Assembly (NCBI RefSeq): GCF_030936135.1
Contig: NC_082596.1
Coordinates: 15,414,155-15,478,154, forward strand
Length of the DNA: 64,000 bases
Direction of reading: 5' to 3'
DNA from: Gavia stellata
Lineage: Eukaryota; Chordata; Aves; Gaviiformes; Gaviidae
The translations under genes and the position numbers were made by a program. The notes under the pieces were generated by a model. It was not told where the DNA came from and did not search any database. It saw only the letters and a program-made list of their open reading frames with translations. Positions within the stretch are counted from its first letter, which is position 1, and each line of letters opens with the position of its first letter. Shown here piece after piece: positions 37,701-48,000 of this stretch.

Positions 37701-38547
37701 AATGTTTTTTCTCCCTCTCCTTTTTACTACGTACGCTTATGTCAGACTGCGAAGTGTCTAGAATACTTCAAAAAAAGAGAATTACTATTTTAGCAAAGCT
37801 TGCCTAGACATTTCTGAAGAAGAGCAAATTTTTCATTTACTGAAACCAAATATTAGGAGTCCTATCACATAGACAGAACATTTTATAAGATAGATGAAAC
37901 AAGCATATAGCAATAAACACTTGCTACTAAGTTTGCTTGTAATTTGGGGCTGTTTGTATTTGCGAAGTTGATTAACTTCTTAATTGCTTTTCATAATTGG
38001 AGCCTTAAAAAAGGCATTGCTGAGAGAATTATTTGAAATAAAGTAAAAAAAAGAATTGGGAAGGAGTATTCACCTTGAAATTTTTGAAGTTTTTTTGCAG
38101 GCCATGGTAAGGTTGCAATGCATTGTGCTTATCTCTCTTTTCTTTTCACTTTCTATAGATATCAATCTTTGCGAAAATAGTGTCTTAAAGCATATTGGCC
38201 ATCCGAACCTCACCTTTGAACATCTCAACACACTGATGGCAAGCTTACCAGGCAAGAAAGTGGGAAAAGAAGATATCGAGCGCACAATGAAACTATGTCA
38301 ACCTACAGAGCAAGTTCTGAAGCTTCTCAATCTGTGGAGAATAAAGAATGGTGACCAAGACACTATTAAAGGTTTAATGTATGGACTGAAGCACTTGAAA
38401 ACATACCACTTTCCAAAACGAACCATCCAAAGTCTGAAGAAGGTGATTAAGTTTCTTCACAGATTTACAATGTATAGATTATACCAGAAACTGGTTTTAG
38501 AAATGATAGGGAACCAAGTGAAATCAGTGAAAGTAAGATGTGTCTAA
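22735..38547 (+). CDS. TNFRSF11B: Osteoprotegerin (TNF receptor superfamily member 11B), five coding exons
   Basis: Secreted decoy receptor that binds RANKL (TNFSF11) and so restrains osteoclast formation; in mammals it also binds TRAIL and heparan sulfate. The join 22735-22764, 32216-32585, 36236-36430, 36751-36975, 38159-38547 gives 402 codons plus TAA, against 401 residues in human OPG. Order in the protein: signal peptide about 1-21, four cysteine-rich repeats about 22-198, death-domain-like modules about 199-273 and 274-365, then a basic tail. There is no transmembrane segment, as expected for a soluble receptor. The penultimate residue is cysteine (401), matching the cysteine that makes the mammalian disulfide dimer. 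N-glycosylation sequons N-E-T, N-C-S and N-L-T are visible. Recognition is from strong similarity to the known protein, for example ELQYVKQEC and LYQKLVLEMIGNQV. The 9.45-kb intron 1 and five-exon plan match the vertebrate gene. No frameshift or premature stop is seen. Confidence 0.97.
24261..24300 (+). repeat. 20-bp tandem duplication in intron 1
   Basis: Two adjacent 20-bp copies, TGACGTTTAAGTACTGTCAG and the same with one C-to-A change at the fourth base. Small local duplication. Confidence 0.9.
25926..25977 (+). repeat. Dispersed repeat copy A in intron 1
   Basis: About 50 bp ending ACAAGCTATTGA that aligns with 27437-27491 with a 3-base gap and about five substitutions. The family was not recognised. 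Confidence 0.6.
27437..27491 (+). repeat. Dispersed repeat copy B in intron 1
   Basis: Partner of 25926-25977, in the same orientation, 1.5 kb further on and directly before a decayed antisense CR1 piece, so both copies may derive from an old retroelement. Confidence 0.6.
27535..27605 (-). mobile_element. Decayed antisense CR1-like fragment
   Basis: Segments such as TGTACCTTCTCCAGGCTGAA and ATGAACAGAATTTTATACAA resemble, in order, the antisense strand of ancient amniote CR1 elements. Short and diverged; edges are approximate. Confidence 0.4.
28990..29125 (-). mobile_element. Decayed antisense CR1-like fragment
   Basis: Contains, in the expected order, AATAGCCCTTTATT, TTTTGAACTCAACC and CGTCCTGTGACAATGAGTTG, which resemble a widespread old amniote CR1-type repeat read in antisense. 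Recognition is from memory of the consensus. Confidence 0.4.
30791..30850 (+). mobile_element. Decayed sense CR1 3' end
   Basis: GACTTGTGTTAAGGCAGATG followed by TTGTCCTTTCCAACCTTAAT is the order seen in the last 60 bases of old CR1 elements, and matches 8497-8560 elsewhere in this window. Confidence 0.4.
32216..32585 (+). CDS. TNFRSF11B: OPG coding exon 2 (signal-peptide end and first cysteine-rich repeats)
   Basis: Encodes residues 11-133 and the first base of codon 134. The acceptor is TGCTAG ending at 32215; the donor GTATGT starts at 32586. The exon holds 13 cysteines in TNFR spacing, including LLCDQCPPG, CAPCPDQYY and NRVCECVEGRY, covering repeats 1, 2 and the start of 3. By analogy with mammals the signal peptide is cleaved after residue 21, just before DDSPPKYPHYD. 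Repeats 1-3 carry the ligand-binding surface in mammalian OPG. The frame stays open into intron 2 to a stop at 32663-32665. Confidence 0.96.
35471..35524 (+). repeat. 25-bp perfect tandem duplication in intron 2
   Basis: Copies 35471-35495 and 35496-35520 are identical, starting TTCTATTGTTGTATC, followed by four bases of a third. Perfect identity suggests a recent slip. Confidence 0.95.
35915..35983. repeat. Direct repeat plus 18-bp palindrome 5' of exon 3
   Basis: AGTAATTACTGATTTAAAG at 35915-35933 recurs at 35964-35983 with one extra T. The second copy overlaps a perfect 18-bp palindrome, AATCAGTAATTACTGATT, at 35960-35977, centred on TAATTA, a homeodomain core. About 250 bp upstream of exon 3. 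Confidence 0.85.
36236..36430 (+). CDS. TNFRSF11B: OPG coding exon 3 (cysteine-rich repeats 3-4)
   Basis: The acceptor TTTCCACAG ends at 36235; the donor GTACAT starts at 36431. The exon begins and ends in phase 1, finishing codon 134 (Gly) and giving residues 135-198 plus one base of codon 199. It encodes six cysteines, among them VCKRCPEGFF and NVCQENT, the end of the cysteine-rich region. Two N-glycosylation sequons, N-E-T and N-C-S, lie here. The exon is 195 nt. Confidence 0.96.
36751..36975 (+). CDS. TNFRSF11B: OPG coding exon 4 (first death-domain-like module)
   Basis: The acceptor CTCATTTCAG ends at 36750; the donor GTACCT starts at 36976. Phase 1 at both ends, 225 nt, residues 199-274. 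Key segments are VTLCEESLFRFAVP, LPGTKVSSENIERI and FQLLKLWKQQNKEQD, the first of the two death-domain homologous modules of OPG. In mammals this half of the protein is not needed for RANKL binding but affects oligomerisation and signalling behaviour. Intron 3 before it is only 320 bp. Confidence 0.96.
36976..38158 (+). other. TNFRSF11B: OPG intron 4 (1.18 kb)
   Basis: Donor GTACCT, acceptor TTCTATAG. No exon seen inside. Contains a 35-bp tandem duplication at 37273-37331. Confidence 0.9.
37273..37331 (+). repeat. 35-bp tandem duplication in intron 4
   Basis: ATCAAGTGGGGACTGTTATA begins at 37273 and again at 37308. Copy 2 breaks off after 24 identical bases. Within the unit CTGTTATATC also recurs. 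Confidence 0.9.
38159..38547 (+). CDS. TNFRSF11B: OPG coding exon 5 (second death-domain-like module, basic tail, stop)
   Basis: The acceptor TTCTATAG ends at 38158; the exon starts in phase 1 and runs to TAA at 38545-38547, residues 274-402. It holds the second death-domain homologous module (INLCENSVLKHIGH, LPGKKVGKEDIERT, LLNLWRIKNGDQD), then a lysine- and arginine-rich tail that in mammals binds heparan sulfate. The last residues are VKVRCV, placing a cysteine next to last as in mammalian OPG. The N-L-T sequon in HPNLTFE matches a known glycosylation site in human OPG. Confidence 0.97.
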
Positions 38548-38866
38548 TTCAAGATATTTTTCATTCTCCACTATTTTTCCCTAATTACTGCCAGCAGTAA
38601 TTAAACTGGAACATTGTTTCCCTACATTATGTCTTACTATTTATAGAAGTGCCTGACTGGAATAGCTCTAAGTCTTTTGCAGTGTTTTTGGAGGGTTTTT
38701 TTTCATAAATCACTTTTGTAAAAGCTATTAACCTGTTGATAACACTAAGAGCCTGATTCTACATTTTTGCACATTTGGAGTTGAAAAGCCTCACTATAGT
38801 CACTAGATGAGAAAAGAATGCCAGATCAGGCTCTACTACAGTATTTGCTATTTATATTCTTCGAGG

Positions 38867-38872
38867 AATAAA
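38867..38872 (+). terminator. TNFRSF11B: Proximal polyadenylation signal AATAAA
   Basis: Canonical hexamer 320 bases after the OPG stop, followed by TTTTTGTTGTAC within 15 bases, a U/GU-rich setting. Probably a short-isoform signal. Confidence 0.5.
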
Positions 38873-39255
38873 CATTTTTGTTGTACATATTTATTAAGTT
38901 AAATGGAAATTGTATGAGACTGAATTTTAGGAAGAGAAATGAAAAGCACACTGTATATTTTCTAGTTAAACAAAAATGATCCCATATATTTTTCTGGCAA
39001 AATTTTGTAGCATGCTCTAAGAGTTATTAATTTCTTTACATTTTGTATTTAAAGTATTATTGCTTAGTTTTATTTGTATAAGTTGTGGTATCTTTTGGTA
39101 GGGATTTTTTAATTTATCCAATGATTTTAACTCAAATACAGTGAAAATAGAGCATAAGTGACCTGAATATTTAAATATTCTGTGAGGAAGTGAATGTACC
39201 GTATTTAAGAAGCTGGATTTTTATATAGAATTTCATAATCTTATTTTATAAAACA

Positions 39256-39261
39256 ATTAAA
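39256..39261 (+). terminator. TNFRSF11B: Distal polyadenylation signal ATTAAA
   Basis: Common variant hexamer 709 bases after the stop, followed by TTTTTCAG and then CTGGTGTTTT. Best candidate for the main mRNA end. Confidence 0.55.
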
Positions 39262-41159
39262 TTTTTCAGTTTACTTTTTGACTGGTGTTTTACTCCTGAC
39301 TCTGAAGTAGGAACTAATAACAAAGACAGACCATGTGGATTTCGTGCCTTACCCTGGGCTTGCCTCTCTGCTACTGTCTGTCTGGTCTAGTAGTTAATAT
39401 GTGAGCCAAGTAAATATTGACCAGCACTGGATTTTCATGGTCTCTGTACAGGTGTAAAAGAAGGTAAAAAGTATGAAAGGTTCCAGTTCAGAGGGCCCAG
39501 GTGGTTGTGATAAAATGAATTAAAACACGATAGATGCATTTGGCCCAGCATCACTCCCGGTCCAGCATCATTCTTGGAGAGCTCACAACCTTTGCCCTAA
39601 CCACAGCTTGTAATTTCATGGAGGAAAGATGATGCACAGCCCTAATGGGCTTGGAAAGCCTCATGCATTGCCACTATGTTTAAACGAAGGGAGCATGGAG
39701 AGGTCACATAAAAAAAGGAAAAATCATTTACCATTGCCCTCAGCTACAGAATGAGGCACCTGCAAAGAGATGGGCCCCAGAAAAAGGGAACAGGGAGTGT
39801 GTGAGTGTTGTTATCAAAAGCTCACATAATTTTAAGGACCAGTGATCATTCACAGTGCAAGCCAAAGGCTTTGGTGGCTGCAGAGGGAGACTGTACTCTT
39901 GTTTTTTTCTTTAAACCACATGAACAGAGCTTGAGTATTCAAGAAATTCTTTTGCCTTGTGTAAAGGAAGGGAAAGCCATCAGCATTTAGCCTTGTATGA
40001 CAAATATTCCTCTATTACAGATGAGAGGTTCTCTTCTCTAAGAGAAAGAGATTCCTGGTAGATACGATAGGTGCTCATCAGAATTGCTCTCCTTACAGAG
40101 GGTACAAATGGGACATATGGCTTTAAAATACTTGGGTTTCATTTTTCACTGAATTCTCACATCTCTTTTTGTATCAAAAGGAATAAACTCCCTTTTATAT
40201 TTCATATGCTCTATATTAGCATCTCATTTATCAGTGTAGCTGAGAAATGGTGCTGAACAAACAAAAAATTCCTAGTTTTGTGTTGATTCATTTGAAATAA
40301 TTTACTTACTTTTACAACAGAAACTGTTTCTACATATAATTAAACGATGGTAACAACAGAGACTCAAATCTGCAAAATAGAGACCAAATGTTTCCATGAC
40401 TGTCAGGTGAGGAGGTTTGGGGTGTTGTAGGTATTAAAATGAGAATAATCATCTTACTGGCAGCGAAATGAAGAGGGATTCCACACACGTCTTACAAACA
40501 TTTCCATCCTAATCCTTTCTACATTAGCTCTGTTTAATACAACAATTCAGCAATCGGCAGTATAGTTATAGGATCAAGTAGTAATATAGCTAAAAAATGT
40601 GTCAGTGGAATCACTTTAACAGAGCTACTGGCTGGAGAAAAGCACAGTTGCTTCTTAGTACGTGGTACTGGTTTTAATTTATACTTTTACACTTCCATAT
40701 TCCAACAAATTATATGTCACTCTCATTGTAAACAACACTAAATGTTTGTGGTCCTTTATGAATGACAATACTGAAGAAGGTGCTCAGAGCCAGAGAGTAT
40801 AGTTTATGCTATAGCTACCATATGAACATGCTATACTTCACTACAGTGGAGTATAGCCTTGACTGGATTTCCTGTGAAACTTTAGCATTAACCTATTACC
40901 TGTGCCTTTTAAAATAGGGTGGGTTTTTTTCCTAACCACGAAGTTACACCTGTTTAATGAATTATACCTGTTAAAGCTGATTCAGCTAACCAGGTGCCCA
41001 TGCTCAGGTAGACACTACTCAGCCAGTTTATCCCTCATTTATCAATTCAGCTTCGCTCAGCTGGAAGGAATCGAACACTTCACATCCTGAGCAGGCGACA
41101 CTTAAACCATATTCCCTTCCCCAAAGAGCCTCCAGCCCAAAATAGCCAAGACAAACAAA

Positions 41160-41660
41160 AGCGAGACCCAGGATAATGAGGGAGAGGGTGAGGCAAACAG
41201 AAAGTGGGAGGGTTGCCTGGAAAAAATGTGGGTTTGGGGTGGTAGTTTGTTTTTCAGGGAAGGTTGCAGGAGGAAAGAGGAGGTGTGTGGCGGCAGCAGG
41301 TAGGAGAGGGGTCCCCGTGTCTGTGACAGAGAGGAAATGCTGTTGTGGGGAGGCAGAGGTGGGGGGAAGGAGGGAGGTGTGAGGGCTGGGGACAACCAGC
41401 CAGAGCTGGGCCTTGGGGGTGACAGGAAGAGGGATGCTGTGCTCAGGGTACCCTGACCTGCCGGGTACCAGTGCCTGCCCTCCTCCCAGCCTGGCTGTGG
41501 ACCAGACTCAGGGGAAGGCAAACGTTTTGCCAGCCACGGCTAGCGGTGAGGCAGCCCCTGCCTTGGGGTGGAAAGGAGGAGAGGAACGGGGAGGAGAGAG
41601 GAGAGTGCTGCCTCCCCTGCCTCCGCTGCGCCCGGGCAGGGACAGGGTTTGTCCTGCTGT
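41160..41660 (+). other. G-rich patch with quadruplex-type runs
   Basis: Strong G over C skew on the + strand with repeated AGGAGG/GGGGAGG runs; at 41362-41394 four G-runs of at least three are spaced by short loops. CpGs appear from about 41500. No recognised coding sequence; the minus-strand frame 41102-41521 is low-complexity, proline- and serine-rich, and reads as composition. Confidence 0.5.
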
Positions 41661-42302
41661 GTTGGCTTCTCCTTCACTGAGAAAAAGGAAAAGCAATTTC
41701 AGGAATATTTGAGGGAGACGGTGAGATGGTCTTTAAGGCAGGTTCTTCAGCTGTCATCTGTCCAGCCGTAATCTCAAAGAGTGGAAACAACCCTCAGCTA
41801 CCAAAAAATACCATGGGTTTAAAGCAGAGCCTTACGATTTCAAAATCTTCTACAATGCCGTTTTTTAGATCTTTTTTTATATGCACTTGTCCTCCAGCGA
41901 GGCAGTCTCTTGGGTCCCAGAAAATACACCATGTTTTGGAGTAGGAGGGAAATTAAAGAAGAAACTAGATATTAAGATCTTTAATCATCTTTTTTTTACG
42001 CTGTGCACATCACCAAGCACAATAGATTCCTGGTCCCTGACTGTGACTCATGGATGCTCTCATAGTAAAATTACCAAACAATAGTGTAGCCTGCTATAGA
42101 CTGAACATTTAAAAATAAACCCAGTTATTAGATAGCTTTTAAAAAGTTTAGAGAGCTGGATAACGAAGGTTCAAAGAATTGGTTAGGAATGCGCCCGTCT
42201 GTAACCAAACACCAGATATACACACACTTGCACACATGCACATTCACATACCCCATACGCCATGAATACAACTTGTACTGGGGGCTTCAGGCCGTAGTGA
42301 TG

Positions 42303-42330
42303 AATTCAATTCAATTCAATTCAATCAATC
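42303..42330 (+). repeat. (AATTC)4 microsatellite
   Basis: Four AATTC units followed by AATC AATC. Short. Confidence 0.9.
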
Positions 42331-44149
42331 AAACCCTTCATTGCCCTCAGGCACCCATCCTGCCCGTTCTGGTACAGGTCAACGTTGCCACCTCCAAGGC
42401 AGCGGTATCTGGTTTGCTTGTGAACCACCTTCAAAGTGCCCAAATTTTCAGCCTTAAAGTAATTCAAAACTGTGGCTCAGAAACAAGCAAATATTTATAG
42501 AAAACAGAACCAGCAATTTCTGCAACTATCAGAAACTATTCAGTTTTGGACAAATGTCAAATATAGGAAACAGCCACCCTCCAAAGTATTTCTTTGTTGA
42601 AATAATGTGGAGAAGCAAAAAAATTGGACAAAAATAACTGGAAAAAAAAGAGTTTTACATTTTTCTTCCTTCACCTTAATTAGATGGTAGAACCAATATT
42701 GGCAATAAGCTTGGTAGTGAGGAGGGATAAAAATATCTACAAAGCTAAGGCTGTAGTCATTGTGTAAGTGACTATTCCTAGCAGAGTCAAAAGACAAATC
42801 TATGGGAAAGGGCTATAAGAATGGACTCAGAATTGCAATCAATTGAGTAATTCTATTTTTATATTAAAGTTTTGAACTGAACAAAACTTGAGACAAAGTA
42901 AAGCAGGTGAACGCAATGTGAACGTAGTTTATTCCACTCATCATCATCCTCATCCCTTGTATTTATGGCAAGTTTGCGTAGGATTCCTCTGTTTGTCTTT
43001 TCACATTTAAAAAAAGTTCTTTCATACTACCAGGTTATTTTTTTTAAATCATCCTGACCTTTAGTACCTAGGAGGTTATTTAAAAGGAACCACATGATGA
43101 AAGATTGTGGCTTTGGCAATATTTCTTATATGAAGAGGACAGGGCGTGGTTCAATAACGGTGAAGACAGAACTTTCTGGAGAATATTTTTCTCCTTTTTT
43201 TCTTTATCTGAGAAAGAAAGTCTTCATCCACTTTTAAATAAATAAATAAACTTTCTGGCAACTGGGACGTAGATCATTCTGGATGTGCAGAACTTTGTCA
43301 GCCCGCAAAACAAGATTTCTGTCTATTGATAGTATCGATGGTTTGGTATTTGTGTTGCACTTCAGCTCTGTCTATGGCGCTTAAGATGAGTGAAATGATA
43401 CATCCTAAAAGATGATTAGTTCCACATAATGCAATGGAAACTCAGTGTCAGTAAGAGATGGATCAGGTCTTTGCGTTCTTTGAAGGGGAGAGACAGAGAA
43501 GTCAAAGATCAAGGTGCCTAAATACCAGCAGTCTTGCAGGAGCCTCTTTCTCCTGGCCGCAGTTCGGGAAGACTAACATAGACTCACGTTTTCGGGAAGG
43601 GTGTCCACACTTGGGAGATGTGTCAATGCTTGAAGAAGGGTGTGTTTTTTGGATTGCAACAAAATAAGCTGAGAGTGGCTGGCAGGCCGGTGAAGCCGGC
43701 GGGAAACTGGGCTATTCCCGTCTCCGGGAGGTAGAGAAGAGCAGCTTGGTTTTACGCCGCGTGGGTTGGGAGCCAGCACAGGGATACAAGGAATGGGTAG
43801 TTACTGGTGTTGAGACGTGTTTTTGAAAGTCTAAGAAGACTGACATGCTGAAACCTCAAGAAGCCAGAGGAACGATGCAGGAAAATTACACTTTGTGCCT
43901 GAAAATCAGACTTTTTCTCTTGAAACACTCAAAAAAACCAAGCACTCGGAAAAGAAGAGATTTCTCTGGCACCTAATGAGGAAGACCCCATAGCAGTATT
44001 TGGGTGATTTTGTGTTGACAAAGGATGCTCAGGCAAGCGATGGCAGCACCAAAGCGGTTCAACACCCAGCTACAGAAGTGGTGACCCAGTGATGCTCCCA
44101 GGCTCTCTCTGTAACCTGCAAGGACTTGGGCACTTTAAACCAGCACAAG

Positions 44150-45010
44150 GATGCTCAGCCCCACCAAGGAAATGGCTGCAAAGGTCTGTGTACTGAAACT
44201 GAGTCCCTACCTCCCCACCCCATCACTGGCTGAAACATGCTCTCCTAGCCTGGTTCTGCCTCGTGGTGCACTCCACCCAAGTGATGCCTTTGGGTGCAGG
44301 CGACTGCTTCACTTCCCTGCCACGCCTGGAGCTGCTGGTGCCCACCTCTCCTTGCCCCACAGCACACACGGGCAGGGAGGCGGCCGCAGGGGTGGACTCC
44401 CTCCTCCCCAGCCCCAGGGGCTCCTACCCACCAGCTGCAGGGAAGGGGCCCTGACTCAGCCTGGAGAGAGGGCAGGAGACACCAGCCTCCAGCCTGGAAT
44501 GGGGCCACGCCAGCGGCCGAGCCTGTATTAACAGCGGTAGAAAAATGGGCAGGCAGGGACAGCATTTGCATTAAACAGGCATAGAAAAAAGTGCCTGCTC
44601 GGACAGAAAGTGATGGCCAGGACCCACAATGTTCTCTCCCCTCTTCCCCACCCTCTGAGGAAAGCAGCCTCATCCGCAGGCCATGAGGTGTCCCTCCCCA
44701 CAAAGCCCACCACTCGGACATTTACCACCGGTACAGTGGCCCAGCCTCCAAAAAGAGGGCTGGAGGGCTGTGGCCACTGACCCTGTGGTGAGGATGCGGC
44801 TTTCTATCCCTGCAGCCCAAGGACGGACTTGAGCCACGGGGCTGGCGGGTGCGGAGCGAGCCCGTGAGGGGACGGTGGGTGCACGGGGAGACGTGTGCTC
44901 ACCCGAAATGCTTTGCCTCTCCAGGACAGTGTTGCTCACTCCCTGGGTGCCGCCAGAGGCCATGGGCCTGGCTCCCCCATAGTTCGTGTCTGCACAAATC
45001 TGGAGTGACT
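44150..45010. other. GC-rich patch, possible unannotated promoter or CpG island
   Basis: GC-rich in an AT-rich setting, with CpG clusters at about 44380-44400 (GGCGGCCGCAGG) and 44840-44910 (GGGTGCGGAGCGAGCCCGTG). Overlapping frames of 96-158 codons on both strands look compositional. No protein recognised. Confidence 0.4.
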
Positions 45011-48000
45011 CCGCAGAAGTCGATGGAAAAAGAAAAACACGTGAAGCAGAAATCTTATCGCAGGGAGCCCAGGCAGCCAGCGGTTCTTCAGAGACGGAAG
45101 AGATATCTTTCACTCAAGAAGGGATGGATTCATTTATCAGCCAGAGTAAACAGCCGATTCTGTAGCTAATTTTGTAACCCTAATATGACAGTAAACCTGA
45201 AACTACCCCACGTATTCAGTTTTTCTTAATAATTCCCTGCCACACAGCATATCCTTTTCAAGGGAGCCTATGAAGTTTTATTCAACACACAGAGGATTTC
45301 TGGTATCCTAACTTAGGGGGTTGCAGCAGGGGGGCATATGATATATTTTACCCAACTGCACAATTCTGGAAGGATTTTGAGGCCTACAAGTTTGCCCTTT
45401 TTCTTTCAAAGATTAAGAAAAAAAAATCTTTTATTTAAGCATAATAATCTCAGAATAACTCCAGAAAGTTCTTAGAAGAAGCAAATCTTTCCCTGCAATG
45501 ATGTGGCACATCAAACCCCTGTCAGTGCCGTCGGCAGGGTGTTGTCTGACGGACTAAGCACGCAGTACTGGGAGAGTCTGTAATGAGGCCCGAGTTTTAA
45601 TTGTAGTTCTACCCGAGGAAGTATCAAAACCCCTCTGTACAGCACTGTGAATTCAAACTCCGAGTCAGCTACTGTTAATTTAGTGCTCTCTTCAGTTAAA
45701 ATAATTGTCGAGTGCTTCTATGTGCCCGAAGAGAAGCATTTCAAAAAGAACAATGTTGGGTGAGACACAAACAGGTCTGACTGTTGATGTCCCATCGTCC
45801 TTGTTCCCTTACAACCGTTCTGATCACACAATAGCCCTATTACTGCTGTTTCTGCTTTCTTGCTGTTCACAGTTTATTGATGCAATTCCTTCCTCCGCTC
45901 TCGTGGAGTAAATGGCTCTGCTGTTACTCTGTGTTTTACCTCTCTCCCGTCTGGCCATGCTGCCATCCTCCTGTCACCACGCAGAAAACCTGCAAGGCAC
46001 AAACTGAGACTGCAAGGAGCAGCACTCACCCCAGAGCCACCTCACCTTAAACAACTGACCCTACTAAAATATTTTGTCAGTGCAAAGGCTCCATCAGGGA
46101 TGAATGAGACGGCAAAGCACCACGCTATTGCTCTGTGCTACGCTGTATTTACAAGCTGCTTTGGAAGTGCAGAAATTGCACCCATTCCCACACAAATCTC
46201 CCTGCTCCCTCTGACACCACGTTAAGAGGGTGGTTACTGCAACATCCCGCAATGTAATCCTGAAGGGTATAGGACAAACTCAAACACCCACAGAATACAG
46301 AATAAAAGGACTCTGACAGCCAAAAAGTCTGGGTTATATGAAGGGTAATGACTAGGAAAACCCTTAAGCTAGGAAAATACAGTCCTGTGAAGAATCATCA
46401 TTGCTCCCACGGTGCAGGTATTATAAGACACATGCTCGAGTTTTGCTGGAGCAACAATAAATCTGACACACACACAAAAAAAGCGTCAGTCCTGTTGCCT
46501 GGTTAGCCTTGCTTAAGACTAAAATACCTACAAGCCCATTCAGCATGGGAAGTACTTAATCAGCAGTTTCCTGGGTTTGCTCTCATGCCCCAGAGATACC
46601 ATTCCCATGGAAAGTTTAGCTGTAGAAATAAGTGTATACTTCCAAACTTGGCTAATTAAACAGTGAATTAAAGTAATGACAATAATAAGAATAAAATTTT
46701 CTACAATTCTTTAATAGCCAGCTGTGTTCCTCTTTTGTAGGAGAACACTGGATTTCAAATTCAGCCCTGGAGATATTATTCACTCTTGCTCCAGAGTAAG
46801 TTAATGTTCAATTCAGAGATGCCTGGAGGGAACCTCTTGCCAACACTGGAGGAAGGCTTGGAGTAATTTCCCCACCTCCTGAGCAGTTTACTACCTTCTT
46901 GGTAAGGTATCCTTTGGGGAGATAATGGGTCCGTGGCCGTCATCTACATAATGCTCAGCGGTGGTTTTTTATGTTCCAAATGTAAGGTGTTTTCCAAAAA
47001 AATTCCCGTTGAGACATAACAAGTTGGCAGTGTTTCCCTGAAAAATCCCAAGTACTGAGTCTTGTGGGAAAGGATGCTGACTCACGGATACTGATGGCTC
47101 AATACTGAGCACTGATACAAAGTAGGACAGTTGCATTTTTCAAGCAGGAAGAAGCAAGCTATAGAAATGGGAAAGCAAGAGGGAGGAAAGGAGAATTTTA
47201 TGTTTTATTATGATTGAAGACATACTGTAAGAAGGGTGAGTTTAGACTCATTTGTCGTGCATGAGTTCAGCTGATCTGCATAAATGCGTTTTATTCAGGT
47301 TCTCTGTGTTGTGCCTAAGGAATACAAATTCACTATTAAATCTTAAGTTGTGGGGCATCTAGCTCTGTTCTTAACCTGAGCCATGAAGAAAGTCTTCCTT
47401 TCCTTTCTCTCCAACCAGACTTTGAAAACAATGTAATCCTCCTTTCTCTGAGTAAAACCTGAAATGGATGAAAAAGCACTTATTTATAATGGACATTTTA
47501 GAACTGCCCTTTGTGGGTGGGCATCTGATTTATGGTGTGGTATCACTCATGACTTCAGTCAAACAGCTTATGCCCAAAAGTATAAAGCAATCTTCAGCCT
47601 CATGTCAGGCATGCAAAGATGTGTCTTACTTACTACATTTCTTTTTAATTATGATTTAAGGTTTACGCCTGGTATTCTTCGCATGTCCAAGGCTTGCCTC
47701 TTTCTGTTGGATTTGTAAATGCTTTAAAGAAAAGAGCTACTGAAAAATTAAATTGCCACAGGCTAGTAAAATAGAGCCAGTCTGCACCACTGCCAGCAAA
47801 GATAGTCATTGCTGCGAGAGGAAATACTTTCAGTATGACAGCTACAGTCTTCAGATGAAGAATTATAAGGAAAAATGCTATTTTGGTGTTTATTCAGAGT
47901 AAGAAAGTCTTCTTGCTTCTGGAAAGATGGGCTGAGGAGAAATGGATACAACCTAGTTTTAATTCAGCTATACCATGCGGGATTACCCGAGCAATAACGG

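Larger units (their letters stand above)
38548..39280 (+). other. TNFRSF11B: OPG 3' UTR (end inferred)
   Basis: AT-rich with several ATTTA pentamers (for example in TATTTATAG near 38637, TATTTATATT near 38848 and ATATTTATTAA near 38888), the kind of element linked to mRNA instability. The end is set by ATTAAA at 39256 with GT-rich sequence (CTGGTGTTTT) about 20 bases on; the resulting 3' UTR of about 0.7 kb is reasonable for this gene. Confidence 0.6.

Noticed and set aside
44245..44721. 158-codon minus-strand frame in the GC-rich island
   Set aside because: Composition-driven; overlapping frames on the opposite strand and no known similarity.
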